Assembly (NCBI RefSeq): GCF_000215745.1
Contig: NC_015663.1
Location: forward strand, 3,906,001 to 3,970,000
DNA length: 64,000 bases
Reading direction: 5' to 3'
Source: Klebsiella aerogenes KCTC 2190
GTDB lineage: Bacteria; Pseudomonadota; Gammaproteobacteria; Enterobacterales; Enterobacteriaceae
Numbering within the stretch: position 1 is the stretch's first letter; each line of letters opens with the position of its first letter. Of this stretch, positions 35,502-45,251 are shown in pieces. A program made the translations under genes and the position numbers. Under the pieces are notes generated by a model, which did not search any database, was not told the DNA's origin, and worked only from the letters and a program-made list of their open reading frames with translations.

Positions 35502-36334
35502 TATTTATCCTCCCGGGCAAAAAGCTGTTTAATCTGCGCGGTATCCGCCTGCTGGCGAGTATCGAACTGGCTCAAGCGACGCAGATAATCGTCATAGTTG
35601 TCGCTGCGGTGCTGTGCCGGTACGCCTTTGGCGATCGCCTCATTCATTGCGGTTTTAACGGCGTTAACGCCATCGTTAACCAGCGCGTCGACCAGCCCGC
35701 TGGCGGTGCGAATTTCGCCGCCGGTCATGCTCCAGATAAACGGACGGTTGCGGGAGTCGTACTCTTCAATGCCGGCTTCCTGCTCGATAACCTGCGGGCC
35801 GTTGAGGCCGAGACGGGCTTCACGGGTGACGATAAGGTAGCTGCACAGCGCCGCGGCGATGGACATACCGCCGAAGCAGCCGACGGTACCGGTAATAATG
35901 CCGACCACCGGGGTGTAGCGACGCAGGTCGACAATCGCGGCATGAATATCGGCGATGGCGGCCAGACCGAGGTTGGCCTCCTGCAGACGTACGCCGCCGG
36001 TTTCGAGGCACAGCACCGCCTGGGTCGGGATACCGTTGCGGTTATCTTCCGCCGCCAGCTCCAGCGCGGCGGCCATTTTGGCGCCGGAGACTTCGCCCAT
36101 ACTGCCGCCCTGGAAGGTGCCTTCGATGGCAATCACCACCGCAGGTTGGCCGTTGATCGTGCCTTTGGCGACCACCATACCGTCGTCGGACTGTGGGACG
36201 ATGCCCTGCGCGCCGAGCCACGGCGACATAATGCCTTCAAACGGATCCAGCAGTTCGCGGTAGCTGCCGTCGTCCAGCAGGGCGTGGGCGCGTTCGCGAG
36301 CGCGCAGTTCGATAAAGCTGCGATCGTTACGCAT
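35501..36334 (-). CDS. mdcD: Malonate decarboxylase beta subunit
   Basis: About 277 residues, carboxyltransferase beta-like: RNDRSFIELRARERAHALLD, VAIEGTFQGGSMGEVSGAKM, VLCLETGGVRLQEANLGLAA, GTVGCFGGMSIAAALC. Start at MRNDRSF (36334) behind GAGGAGG; the longer frame adds nine residues with no ribosome site. It overlaps the end of mdcC by eight bases. Confidence 0.94.
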   Translation of the reverse strand: MRNDRSFIELRARERAHALLDDGSYRELLDPFEGIMSPWLGAQGIVPQSDDGMVVAKGTINGQPAVVIAIEGTFQGGSMGEVSGAKMAAALELAAEDNRNGIPTQAVLCLETGGVRLQEANLGLAAIADIHAAIVDLRRYTPVVGIITGTVGCFGGMSIAAALCSYLIVTREARLGLNGPQVIEQEAGIEEYDSRNRPFIWSMTGGEIRTASGLVDALVNDGVNAVKTAMNEAIAKGVPAQHRSDNYDDYLRRLSQFDTRQQADTAQIKQLFAREDK

Positions 36335-36626
36335 GAGCGGCCTCCTCAAATACTTGTTCAATACGAATACGAGCGACGCCCGGCGTGGCGCCGAAGTCGT
36401 GGATAATCAACTGCCCGGCGGGCAGACCGTTGATCAGGTTCAGCCTGTCGAACAGCGCCTGCCAGCGCGCCTGGCTGTTATCCACTGAGGTGGTGATCTG
36501 TACGTTGAGCGTGGCGCCCTGTGCGGCGGTATAAAGCACTTCCATATCGCCTGAACCTACGACTCCTGCCAATGCTTTGCCGCTGAGGGCGCGGTTGGCA
36601 GGAAATGACAATGTAATCTGTTCCAT
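36327..36626 (-). CDS. mdcC: Malonate decarboxylase acyl carrier protein (delta subunit)
   Basis: 99 residues. The attachment site Ser25 lies in VVGSGDMEVL, as in Klebsiella MdcC, and the C-terminal GVARIRIEQVFEEAAHA is typical. The serine carries a phosphoribosyl-dephospho-CoA arm, not phosphopantetheine as in fatty-acid ACP. The arm carries acetyl, then malonyl, during the cycle. Confidence 0.94.
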   Translation of the reverse strand: MEQITLSFPANRALSGKALAGVVGSGDMEVLYTAAQGATLNVQITTSVDNSQARWQALFDRLNLINGLPAGQLIIHDFGATPGVARIRIEQVFEEAAHA

Positions 36627-36643
36627 AACATCCTCTGAATGCG

Positions 36644-37486
36644 TTAGCCGGAAACCCGGTCGAGAAACAGGGTGGCGGCAAGGAGATCGGCCGCGCCACC
36701 CGGCGAGGCGTTTTGCGCCAGCATCTGCGCATCAAGGCGCGCCAGCGCGGCGCGACCGGCGACGCTGGCGCAACCGCCCGCCGCCAGAACCTCGCGGGCG
36801 CCTTGCTGCATGGCATGCAGCCCGTTCATGCCGGCGCGCGACAGCACGCAGGTATCGCTCAGCGAGGTCATGATGGCCATCAGCGCATCAAGGCGCGCCT
36901 GCTGCTCGCTGGCGCCTCGCGCCCGGCTCTGTTGCAGTTGCGGCAGCGCCAGGGCGGTAACATGCGGAAATCCGCGCTGCGCTTCCTCGCGTGCCCCCGG
37001 CACCTGCCAACGGCGGCTGGCGCGCAGCCCCTTACTAAAGCTTTTCGGCGCGAAACCGTCAGGCAGGCGGGCAAGGGCGGCGGCGGTCCCGGCGATCGCC
37101 TGTGATTGACCCTCTCCACCCAACATCGCCACCGCGCTGACCAGCAGGCCCAGCGCCCAAATGGCGCCGCGGTGGGTGTTAACTCCACCTGTCGCCATCA
37201 TCATCTGCGCTTCACCTTCGCGACCGAGGCGGCCGACGGTTTCGCGCAGGGCGATATCAGCCGGACGCTGCCAGCTTTGCTGCGCCAGTGCGTGAAAGGT
37301 TGGCTGCAGGCTGCGGGCGGAGCGTTCCATCAGGTCCAGATTGAGATCCTGATGCGCGCCGTTGCCGCGACTATCGACCAGACCCGGTTTCGGACTCAGG
37401 CGGGCTTCGTCAATCAGACACGCGCTGGCGGTATGCGCCAGCCAGCTGACGCGGCTTTCTGCGTGTAGGGGGGAGAGATTTTTCAT
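36644..37486 (-). CDS. mdcB: Triphosphoribosyl-dephospho-CoA synthase MdcB
   Basis: About 280 residues, CitG-like. Motifs are ARLSPKPGLVDSRGNGAHQD, ATGGVNTHRGAIWALGLL and SDTCVLSRAG. It makes the CoA-derived prosthetic-group precursor from ATP and dephospho-CoA for MdcG to attach. Start at MKNLSPLHAES (37486), whose ATG overlaps the mdcA stop (TAATG); the longer frame lies inside mdcA. Confidence 0.93.
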   Translation of the reverse strand: MKNLSPLHAESRVSWLAHTASACLIDEARLSPKPGLVDSRGNGAHQDLNLDLMERSARSLQPTFHALAQQSWQRPADIALRETVGRLGREGEAQMMMATGGVNTHRGAIWALGLLVSAVAMLGGEGQSQAIAGTAAALARLPDGFAPKSFSKGLRASRRWQVPGAREEAQRGFPHVTALALPQLQQSRARGASEQQARLDALMAIMTSLSDTCVLSRAGMNGLHAMQQGAREVLAAGGCASVAGRAALARLDAQMLAQNASPGGAADLLAATLFLDRVSG

Positions 37487-39141
37487 TACCAGCTCCGGAA
37501 TTTTGCCGGTGGGTTGTACAGTCCGTCGGACCACTCCACCAGCTCGGCGACGCTGCCGGCGGCCAGTAGCGAGCGGGTGGCATCACTACGGCGAATGCCG
37601 ATATCTTCCGGGTACACCACTTTGCCGCTCTGGCGCAGCGCGGCGACGCGTTTGGCGTCCACCCCGAGGCCAATATCGGTGATCCCGGCCACCGCGGCGA
37701 CCATCGCCCGGCGCTCTTCAAGGCTCTCCGCGCGGTACAGGTAGGCGATACCCTCTTCGGTCAGCACGTGGGTCACGTCATCGCCATAAATCATCACCGG
37801 CGCCAGCGGCATGCCGGAGGTTTTGGCGACGTCGACCGCATCGAGCGTTTCAACGAAGGTCGGTTTTACGCCGGCCTGGAAGGTTTCGACCATCTGCACC
37901 ACCAGTTTTTTACCGCGCTGCATCGGGTCTGGTTCGGTGATCATATTGAGCCAGGCCGGGGTGGCGTGGCGGCGACCGTGCGGGTCATGGCCCATGTTCG
38001 GCGCGCCGCCGAAACCGGAAAGACGACCGCGGGTGACGGTTGAGGAGTTAGCCAGACCATCAACCTGCAGGGTCGAGCCGATAAACATATCTACCGCGTA
38101 CTGACCTGCCAGCTGACAGAAGGCACGGTTGGAACGCATTGAGCCATCCGGGCCGGTAAAGAAGATATCCGGGCGGGCGCGGATATACTCTTCCATGCCC
38201 AGTTCGCCGCCGAAGCAGTGCACGCTCTCCACCCAGCCGCTTTCGATGGCCGGGATTAAGGTCGGATGCGGGTTCAGCGTCCAGTGTTTACAGATTTTGC
38301 CTTTCAGTCCGAGCTGTTCGCCGTAGGTGGGCAGCAACAGCTCGATGGCGGCGGTATTAAAGCCGATGCCGTGGTTAAGCGACTGCACCTGATGTTCCGC
38401 GTAGATGCCTTTGATCGCCATCATCGCCATCAGAATGTGTTCTTGCTTAATCAGACGAGGGTCGCGGGTGAAGAGCGGTTCAATGAAGAACGGTTTGTCG
38501 GCGACCACCACGTAATCAATCCACGAGCCGGGAATATCGACGCGCGGCAGGTCGCATTCGTCGTCCACCAGTTCGTTGACCTGGGCTATCACAATGCCGT
38601 CGTGGAAGGCGGCGGCTTCCACCAGCGCTGGCGTATCTTCAGTACTCGGTCCGGTATACAGGTTGCCTTTACGGTCCGCTTTATAGCCGGCGATCAGCGC
38701 GACGTTTGGCGACAGATCGACGTACAGGCGGGAGTAGAGTTCAATATAGGTATGGATGGCGCCGATTTCGAGCAGGCCATCTTCCAGCAGCTGCGAGATG
38801 CGCAGGCTTTGCGTGCCGGAGAAAGAGAAATCCAGTTTACGGGCAATGCCTTTTTCAAACAGGTCCAGATGCTCACTGCGCCCGACGCTTGGCATAATCA
38901 TATGCAGGTCGTGGATTTTCTGCGGATTAACCTCGGCGAGCATGCGGGAGAGGAAATCAGCCTGCTTCTGGTTGTTACCTTCCAGTACTACCCGGTCGCC
39001 AGGGGCGAGCAGATTTTCCAGTACGCTGACCAGTTGGTCAGTGGGGATGACTTTGCCGGCAATCTTCGTTTCGGCCAGCCGCCGCTGTTTTTCCGTCCGG
39101 CGACGGTTCCAGACCCGTCCCGTCGTTTGTTCAGCATTCAT
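37486..39141 (-). CDS. mdcA: Malonate decarboxylase alpha subunit (acetyl-S-ACP:malonate ACP transferase)
   Basis: 551 residues. Family landmarks are GNNQKQADFLSRMLAEVNPQ, HMIMPSVGRSEHLDLFEKGI, GFNTAAIELLLPTYGEQLGL, and GGAPNMGHDPHGRRHATPAW. It swaps acetyl for malonyl on the ACP, the first step of the decarboxylase cycle. Start at MNAEQTTGRVWNRRR (39141) behind AGGAGGTTAACA, a near-perfect ribosome site; the ORF upstream of this is rejected. First gene of mdcABCDEFGH; the promoter lies in 39142-39365. Confidence 0.95.
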   Translation of the reverse strand: MNAEQTTGRVWNRRRTEKQRRLAETKIAGKVIPTDQLVSVLENLLAPGDRVVLEGNNQKQADFLSRMLAEVNPQKIHDLHMIMPSVGRSEHLDLFEKGIARKLDFSFSGTQSLRISQLLEDGLLEIGAIHTYIELYSRLYVDLSPNVALIAGYKADRKGNLYTGPSTEDTPALVEAAAFHDGIVIAQVNELVDDECDLPRVDIPGSWIDYVVVADKPFFIEPLFTRDPRLIKQEHILMAMMAIKGIYAEHQVQSLNHGIGFNTAAIELLLPTYGEQLGLKGKICKHWTLNPHPTLIPAIESGWVESVHCFGGELGMEEYIRARPDIFFTGPDGSMRSNRAFCQLAGQYAVDMFIGSTLQVDGLANSSTVTRGRLSGFGGAPNMGHDPHGRRHATPAWLNMITEPDPMQRGKKLVVQMVETFQAGVKPTFVETLDAVDVAKTSGMPLAPVMIYGDDVTHVLTEEGIAYLYRAESLEERRAMVAAVAGITDIGLGVDAKRVAALRQSGKVVYPEDIGIRRSDATRSLLAAGSVAELVEWSDGLYNPPAKFRSW

Positions 39142-39365
39142 TGTTAACCTCCTGATTCGACAAATCGTTTCGTTTGTCCTGGTGGAAGTTAGTGTGCGAT
39201 GCGCGGCGCTGTGCATCAATTAAGCACGCCGGCTAATCGTTAGCTTTAGAGTAATGATTGGATGTGCCCATTTGTGATGGGGATCAATAATAAAAAAGGA
39301 GTAACGGTCTAAGCGGAAAAGATGAAAGGAGGGAAGGCTGGCGGATAGGCCAGCCAGATTGCCGA

Positions 39366-40400
39366 TTATTCTTTACTTAAGTCACTGAGTAAGAAGGCAA
39401 TACTCTGCCCGCCGTTGGTTTGCTCAAGGGCGATTTTCACAATGATGGTCAACGGCACCGACAGCAGCATGCCGACCGGGCCCAGCAGCCAGCCCCAGAA
39501 TATTAACGACAGGAACACCACCAGCGTGGAGAGCCCCAGCCCACGGCCCATGATACGTGGCTCGAGAATATTGCCGAACACCAGGTTGATAATCAGGTAA
39601 CCGGCAGTGACGATCAGCGCCTCATACAGGCCGCCAAATACCATCACCTGCAGAATCGGCGGGATGGCCGCCAGTACCGAACCGATATTGGGAATATAGT
39701 TCAGCGCAAAGGCCAGTAGCCCCCACATAAAGGCGAAGCGGACGTCCAGCAGCGCCAGCATACCCCAGACCACCAGCCCGGTGACCAGGCTAATCGCGGT
39801 TTTCAGTACCAGGTAATGTGAGACGCTATCTATCGCCCGCTGAATGGCGCCCATTCCCTCAACCGGCCGCGACATTAGCTGCTGAAGCTTGGCGGGCAGC
39901 TGCGGCACTTCCAACAGCATAAATACTACGGTGAGAAGCAACAGAAAAATGGACGACATCGCATTCGACAACTGGGTCAACAAGCTGGTAACCAGGGTCA
40001 TCACCGCGTTGGGATCGATATACTTATTCAGCTCAATGGCGGAGACGGTAAAACCAAAGCGCTGTAGCCATGGGGTGACCGTCTTTAGCGGTTCGGCCAG
40101 CGACGTGCGGTATTGCGGCAGGGTGCGCGCCAGTTCGTTAAGCGAGGTGCCAAGCGACGCCAGCAGTACCACCGCCAGTAGCACGATAGCGCCCACCAGT
40201 AGCGAAATCGCCAGCACTCGCGGCACCCGACAGCGTACCATCAACTGGACCAGCGGATTGATCACCACCGCAAGGAATAGCGCTAAGATAAAGGGGACGA
40301 TAATGTCGGCGGCAAAACGGATGCCGGTAAGGATGATAACCAACATGCCCAGCATGATGACGATCTTGAGTCCATTTAGGGTGATGATGGGTTTGGCCAT
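39366..40400 (-). CDS. tqsA: AI-2E family transporter TqsA
   Basis: 344 residues, nearly identical over long stretches to E. coli TqsA (YdgG). It has about seven spans and the conserved [20 protein letters not shown] and [20 protein letters not shown]. In E. coli it exports the quorum signal AI-2. Start at [10 protein letters not shown] (40400), behind AAGGAACCCA; 19 residues of the longest frame are excluded. Marks the resumption of E. coli-like gene order after the catabolic block. Confidence 0.95.
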   Translation of the reverse strand: MAKPIITLNGLKIVIMLGMLVIILTGIRFAADIIVPFILALFLAVVINPLVQLMVRCRVPRVLAISLLVGAIVLLAVVLLASLGTSLNELARTLPQYRTSLAEPLKTVTPWLQRFGFTVSAIELNKYIDPNAVMTLVTSLLTQLSNAMSSIFLLLLTVVFMLLEVPQLPAKLQQLMSRPVEGMGAIQRAIDSVSHYLVLKTAISLVTGLVVWGMLALLDVRFAFMWGLLAFALNYIPNIGSVLAAIPPILQVMVFGGLYEALIVTAGYLIINLVFGNILEPRIMGRGLGLSTLVVFLSLIFWGWLLGPVGMLLSVPLTIIVKIALEQTNGGQSIAFLLSDLSKE

Positions 40401-40848
40401 TGGGTTCCTTACGGTGAAGATGAAAACGTCCTTGATCATAGCGACTTTGCTATACACGTTTATGATGGAGATCAGTTTGAGAAAATACTAATTGAAATCG
40501 CTCGTTAGACGTAAAGAATTGCAAATTCTTTGAGTTAATATTAACACTATGGTAAAAATTTACTTGTGTTTAACTACCGAGGACAATTTTTTTCCGCAAT
40601 GACGAGAAGCAACACCGCGGATAATTGTAATTTTATGAACAATCAGTTCAGCCTTTATTTTTCTACTCATCACGCATTACCTTTCATCCTTTCCCGATTT
40701 GCTGGCGAACAGCACTGGCGCTCCGCGCTATAGTCCCATTCTCTCTGCCTGAGCTGGCGCACCGCGCACGGCTAAAACTACGTCAGAATTTTTTCGGTTT
40801 ACTCTCGTAAGCCGTCATGGATTGTATTCTCAAGCAGGAGAAGGGATT
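40401..40848. promoter_or_regulatory. Divergent intergenic region tqsA - mdtJI
   Basis: 448 AT-rich bases. It carries a perfect 8-bp inverted repeat (AAAGAATT at 40513-40520, AATTCTTT at 40524-40531) close to the tqsA promoter side. No supported ORF. Promoters of both divergent units must lie here; mdtJI is spermidine-induced in E. coli. Confidence 0.55.
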
Positions 40849-41211
40849 ATGTTTTATTGGATTTTATTAGCCTTAGCTATCGTCGCTGAAATAACCGGCA
40901 CGTTGTCTATGAAATGGGCAAGCGTCAGCGGCGGTCATACAGGTTATATTTTAATGCTGGCAATGATTGCGCTTTCCTATATTTTCCTGGCCTTCGCCGT
41001 TAAAAAAATTGCTCTCGGTGTGGCGTATGCGCTATGGGAAGGTATCGGTATTTTATTGATTACCGTATTCAGCGTGCTGCTGTTCGATGAAAGCCTGTCA
41101 GTGATTAAACTCGCCGGACTAGCAACGCTGGTCGCCGGGATCATACTGATTAAGTCCGGCACAAAAAAGGCGGTGAAACAGCGTGAGGAGACAGCTCATG
41201 CAACAGTTTGA
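40849..41211 (+). CDS. mdtJ: Spermidine export protein MdtJ (SMR family)
   Basis: 120 residues, four spans, small multidrug resistance family. Conserved membrane glutamate in [19 protein letters not shown] and the [10 protein letters not shown] motif. MdtJ and MdtI form a heteromer that exports spermidine. Start at MFYWILLAL (40849) behind GGAGAAGGGATT. The mdtI start lies 14 bases inside its 3' end. Confidence 0.95.
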   Translation: MFYWILLALAIVAEITGTLSMKWASVSGGHTGYILMLAMIALSYIFLAFAVKKIALGVAYALWEGIGILLITVFSVLLFDESLSVIKLAGLATLVAGIILIKSGTKKAVKQREETAHATV

Positions 41212-41527
41212 GTGGATTCACGGCGCCTGGCTGGCGCTGGCTATCGTACTGGAAATAACCGCGAACGTATTGCTGAAATTTTCCGACGGCTTCCGTCGTA
41301 AGATCTACGGTATTCTGTCGCTGGCGGCGGTGTTAGGGGCCTTTAGCGCCCTGTCGCAGGCGGTAAAAGGTATCGACCTGTCCGTCGCTTATGCGCTGTG
41401 GGGCGGATTCGGGATTGCGGCCACCATTGCCGCTGGCTGGATCCTCTTTGGTCAGCGTCTGAACCATAAAGGTTGGGTTGGCGTCGTGCTGCTGGTGGCC
41501 GGTATGGTATTGATAAAACTGGCCTGA
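41198..41527 (+). CDS. mdtI: Spermidine export protein MdtI (SMR family)
   Basis: 109 residues, four spans: [40 protein letters not shown] and [14 protein letters not shown]. Partner of MdtJ. Its ATG lies within the mdtJ coding end behind GAGGAGACAGCTC, so the two are coupled. Spermidine acetyltransferase speG lies about 18 kb away in this window. Confidence 0.95.
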   Translation: MQQFEWIHGAWLALAIVLEITANVLLKFSDGFRRKIYGILSLAAVLGAFSALSQAVKGIDLSVAYALWGGFGIAATIAAGWILFGQRLNHKGWVGVVLLVAGMVLIKLA

Positions 41528-41628
41528 TATGATGCCGCCTGCGTTCGCAGGCGGCAAATTCTGTTCTCTGTATTACGCTTAAAAAAGCAGATTCGGCATC
41601 TTTCTGTACGCCGCTATGAGGACAGCAC

Positions 41629-43785
41629 ATGATTCCTTTGCCTGGCTGGCGGAATATTCCCTCTGCCAAAATCCTTTCCATTCTGGTATTTCTTGCCGGC
41701 CTGGGCCTGGTCGTCTCTGTGATTTCTCTTTTCTATTTGTCGCAACATCTGGTCAGTATTAAAACTAATGAAATAGATAAACACCGTTCGATGCTTTCGG
41801 TAGAAGGCGCCGTGCAGACATCGGTGAACCGGGTGCTGTCATTGGTACTGGATAATTCGATTTGGGATGATGCGGTTAAACAAACCTATACGCCCCATCT
41901 TGATGCACACTGGCTGTATGATTCGTGGGGATCGGGTTTTAAGATTAATAATCTCTACGACGGCACTTTTATCCTGGATGAAAACTATCGCATCTTGTGG
42001 GGGGCTTTTCGCAGCGAGCCATTTACCGAATCCGATATTGGTTTTTTCGGCAGCGGGTTACAAACCCTTATCGAGCTGCACGCGGATGTGCTGAGACGCG
42101 GTAAAAATGCCTTTGCCGGAATCACCCGTACCCGCGCGGGCATTGCGTTTGTCGGTATCGGCTTGATTCGCCCGACAATCGGCCGCTTACCGATTTATGA
42201 TAAAACCCGTCGCTATCTGGTGATTACCCGCCACATTAATCCAACCATGCTGGAAACCCTGGGGAACACTTTCCAGATTAATCGTCTGCATACGACGCAG
42301 TTTGCCGGCGAATACAGCGTACCATTACGCACAGAGGGCGGGGAGACGCTGGCCTATCTGAGCTGGCAACCGCGCCTTCCCGGTGCGGAAGCGGCGCGCG
42401 CCGCGTCAAACAGCATCAGGCTCATTGCCATTCTGGCGGCAAGTTTAATTTTGCTGTTTATCATGCTGAGTAGCCTGGGGCTTTACAAGCTGGCGCGCGG
42501 CGAACAGCAGGCGCGAAAAAATGCGCTGATCGATTGGCTGAGCCTTTTGCCGAACCGTCGGGCATTGATTGAACGTTTAAATGCGATGGGCGAATGCGGT
42601 AAGAATGAAATGCAGAGCGTGGTATTTATCGATCTCGATGGTTTTAAAGACGTCAACGATAACTACGGCCATGATACTGGCGACGCGCTGATTGCCCATA
42701 TCGCCCGCGAATTACGCGATCGGGTTCCGGCGGGGGCGATGCTGGCGCGGATGGGCGGGGATGAATTCGCCATGACCATGAGCGGCGAACATGCGGTTAA
42801 TCAGGCCTCAGCATTCGCCCTGGCGGTGCTCGAATTATTAAAAACTCCCGTTGCGCTCAGCGCCCGGAAAATATATATCAGCGCCAGTATTGGTATTGCC
42901 AGCGGGGTGCCGACGCAGTGTTCCAGTACTGAGTTGTTTCGCCGTGCGGATATGGCCATGTACCACGCGAAGAAAAGCGGTAAGGGAAGAGCGGCCTGGT
43001 ATGATGACACCCTTAACGAAACGCGTCAGCACCAGCTGCACATTGAAAATGGTATCCGCGAAGGTCTCGAAAAAGGCGAATTTGATGTCTGGTATCAGCC
43101 GATCGTCAATGCCGAAACGCTGGTGATGGAAGGCGTAGAGGCCTTGCTGCGCTGGCCGCGACGTCCTGAAGGCCCGCTGGCGCCGGATGCTTTCATCCCC
43201 ATTGCCGAAAGCAGCGGATTGATTTATGCCTTGGGCCAGTTTGCGCTGTCGCAAGCCTGTTACGATCTCGAGACGATGGGGGATTTACTCCTTTCCGTCA
43301 ATATATCCCCGGCGCAGTTCCGCGACCCGGAATTCGAAACTCGGGTGATCCAAACCCTGGGACGCTGTCAGTTTCCTGCCCGCCGCCTGCAGCTTGAGGT
43401 AACCGAAAGCTACGTACTGGAAAACCCGGAGCGCGCTCGCGTGGCTATCGAGAACCTGAAATCGTTAGGTATCGCCGTCGCGCTGGATGATTTTGGCATT
43501 GGCTATTCCAGTATTGGTTATCTACGCAGCTGTCGTTTTGATAGCCTCAAGATTGATAAGTCGTTAGCCGGGGTGGTGGATGTCGACCCGCAGGCGGCAG
43601 AACTGGTGCGCGGCACGGTACGTATCGCTAATGCGCTGGGGATCACCGTGGTTGCTGAAGGGGTAGAAACTCAGCAGCAGCTGGCGCTGCTGCTGCGGGC
43701 GGGATGCGATCGACTTCAGGGATATTATTTCAGCCAACCGATGCCGATCGATTCATTGCTTCAACTGCGCCAGCAGCAGGGATAA
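41629..43785 (+). CDS. CHASE4-GGDEF-EAL membrane cyclic-di-GMP enzyme
   Basis: 718 residues. Two spans (about 15-42, ILVFLAGLGLVVSVISLFYL, and about 262-290, LIAILAASLILLFIMLSSLG) bracket a CHASE4-like periplasmic domain (NSIWDDAVKQTY). The GGDEF domain keeps ARMGGDEFAM (near 378) and FIDLDGFKDVNDNYGHDTGD. The EAL domain keeps VEALLRW (near 502) and ALDDFGIGYSSIGYLRSCRF. Both catalytic motifs look intact, so net activity cannot be predicted. Inserted between mdtI and ydgD relative to E. coli, and its stop abuts the ydgD stop with no gap. Confidence 0.92.
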   Translation: MIPLPGWRNIPSAKILSILVFLAGLGLVVSVISLFYLSQHLVSIKTNEIDKHRSMLSVEGAVQTSVNRVLSLVLDNSIWDDAVKQTYTPHLDAHWLYDSWGSGFKINNLYDGTFILDENYRILWGAFRSEPFTESDIGFFGSGLQTLIELHADVLRRGKNAFAGITRTRAGIAFVGIGLIRPTIGRLPIYDKTRRYLVITRHINPTMLETLGNTFQINRLHTTQFAGEYSVPLRTEGGETLAYLSWQPRLPGAEAARAASNSIRLIAILAASLILLFIMLSSLGLYKLARGEQQARKNALIDWLSLLPNRRALIERLNAMGECGKNEMQSVVFIDLDGFKDVNDNYGHDTGDALIAHIARELRDRVPAGAMLARMGGDEFAMTMSGEHAVNQASAFALAVLELLKTPVALSARKIYISASIGIASGVPTQCSSTELFRRADMAMYHAKKSGKGRAAWYDDTLNETRQHQLHIENGIREGLEKGEFDVWYQPIVNAETLVMEGVEALLRWPRRPEGPLAPDAFIPIAESSGLIYALGQFALSQACYDLETMGDLLLSVNISPAQFRDPEFETRVIQTLGRCQFPARRLQLEVTESYVLENPERARVAIENLKSLGIAVALDDFGIGYSSIGYLRSCRFDSLKIDKSLAGVVDVDPQAAELVRGTVRIANALGITVVAEGVETQQQLALLLRAGCDRLQGYYFSQPMPIDSLLQLRQQQG

Positions 43786-44598
43786 TCACTCGTTAGCCAG
43801 CGCTTCCAGCTTGTCGAGAAAACCGGTCACGGCAATAGCCCGGTTATCGGCGCGATAGCGATCTTTCGGTCCCGGCGCCGAGCTTTGCACTGCAATGACC
43901 TGCCAGCCGTTGTCCGTTTTTAACAGCAGCGGAGAACCGCTGTCGCCCGGTAGCGTATCGCATTGATGTGATAGAACTGAGGCTTGCGCCCATCCCGTCA
44001 CCAGACAATCCTGGTGGCTATAGAGGCTATCCAGATGATCTTCCGGGTAGCCGGATTGCGTCACTTTGCGGTCCGTTGCTTTCAGCGCCGCGGTCAGCGC
44101 TTCTTTATCACCGCGAAACACAGGAACAGGCGTAATGCCGCCGGGCGCGTAGCGCAGGACGATCAGGCCAAAGTCCCAGGGGGCTGCGGAAGAGGGGACA
44201 ATCCAGCCATCGCCGTCCGCTTTAAGCCGTTTGCCTAGCGATGGGTCGGTACGGCCGTCAATCCCGTGAATTTCATAGACCCAACTGCCCTTACGCGAGA
44301 TAAAACGCAACGCAACGGCCTTGTCCGGCTTTCCTTTCGGCGGCTGCAGCAAACAGTGACCGGCGGTGAGGGCCAGATGCGGTGAAATCAGCGTTGCGGT
44401 ACACAGATTACCACTGGCGGTTTCTAACTGGCCGATGGCATCCCAGGGGGAACTGGCCGGATCGCTGACCGCTTTACGATCGTCATGGCCGAAAAAAAGC
44501 GTTTTGATATCTTTCGCGCTCATGCCGTCATCATCGGCGTGAGCAAACAGGGGAAATACACAAAACGAACACAGTAATAACAGTACGTCTCTACGCAT
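43786..44598 (-). CDS. ydgD: Trypsin-like serine protease YdgD
   Basis: 270 residues. Signal peptide [20 protein letters not shown] cleaved about residue 21. The catalytic triad is visible: His in [10 protein letters not shown], Asp in [10 protein letters not shown], Ser in [12 protein letters not shown] secreted or periplasmic chymotrypsin-fold (S1) peptidase with unknown target. Same gene and neighbourhood as in E. coli (next to mdtI and asr). Confidence 0.93.
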   Translation of the reverse strand: MRRDVLLLLCSFCVFPLFAHADDDGMSAKDIKTLFFGHDDRKAVSDPASSPWDAIGQLETASGNLCTATLISPHLALTAGHCLLQPPKGKPDKAVALRFISRKGSWVYEIHGIDGRTDPSLGKRLKADGDGWIVPSSAAPWDFGLIVLRYAPGGITPVPVFRGDKEALTAALKATDRKVTQSGYPEDHLDSLYSHQDCLVTGWAQASVLSHQCDTLPGDSGSPLLLKTDNGWQVIAVQSSAPGPKDRYRADNRAIAVTGFLDKLEALANE

Positions 44599-45077
44599 AT
44601 CACTCTCTGGGGAGATAATTATGTCTATTGAAAGTAGCAGGAGATTTAAGTTTATGAAAGTTAAGAATAATTTTTATTAAGCCAAACGGCAGTTAAAATG
44701 ACTCCTGAAGACATTTCATCTATGCAAGAACCATGTTAATTCAGATGGTTAACGCATTATCTCTGCTGTTGTCATTTCCGCAGAAAGCGGCGTGCAACGC
44801 AACATAATTCGTGTATCGGAACGTACGTAAAACGACGGCAAAATAATCACTTTGCCTTACAGGACATTCGCAAAGCGCAATTTTTCGAGGGTGTTTTAGT
44901 CGCCTTAAGATCGCAAAAGTTCATGGTCATTGGCGTTTTTTTACCATCTTCTCAATTATTTTCACTACGAAACATTTTCTCACTGTAAACATTGTCATTG
45001 GCGATTCCCGTTGAGTGAAATGTGAGGTTGACCCGGCCATCATAAGCGCAATGTCATTTCCCGTAGTGGGAGGGTGT
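44599..45077. other. Long AT-rich intergenic region upstream of small ORFs
   Basis: 479 bases between ydgD (minus) and the 34-residue ORF (plus). T-tracts are present, but I see no convincing hairpin-terminator pair or ORF with a ribosome site. It must hold the divergent promoters of ydgD and the small ORF; a small RNA is possible but unsupported. Confidence 0.4.
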
Positions 45078-45182
45078 ATGTCTAAACAAGGTATTCGCGC
45101 ATTAGTTTATGTTTCGCTGGTTTCTTTTTTTATGTGGGGAGCGATGGGCTATCTCGTGATTGAGGCGGTACGTGCCATGTAG
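45078..45182 (+). CDS. Small membrane protein, 34 residues, unrecognised
   Basis: ATG at 45078 follows GGGAGGGTGT, a strong ribosome site. The sequence (SKQGIRALVYVSLVSFF, then MWGAMGYLVIEAVRAM) has a basic N-terminus and one hydrophobic span over about residues 8-29, fitting a single-span inner-membrane peptide. No named family recognised. Too short for routine calling. Confidence 0.6.
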   Translation: MSKQGIRALVYVSLVSFFMWGAMGYLVIEAVRAM

Positions 45183-45251
45183 CGTCACGCCAGCGCCACT
45201 GAGGTGGCGTTGGCTATAATATCTGTCAATGAATGCAAACTGGCGGATATG

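Noticed and set aside
35486..36406. 306-codon frame antisense to mdcD
   Set aside because: Shadow of mdcD; low-complexity composition.
38266..39147. 293-codon frame antisense to mdcA
   Set aside because: No motif or ribosome site; mdcA on the other strand is certain.
39273..39288. CRP site upstream of mdcA (TGTGATGGGGATCAAT)
   Set aside because: Only one good half-site; the second half has two mismatches.
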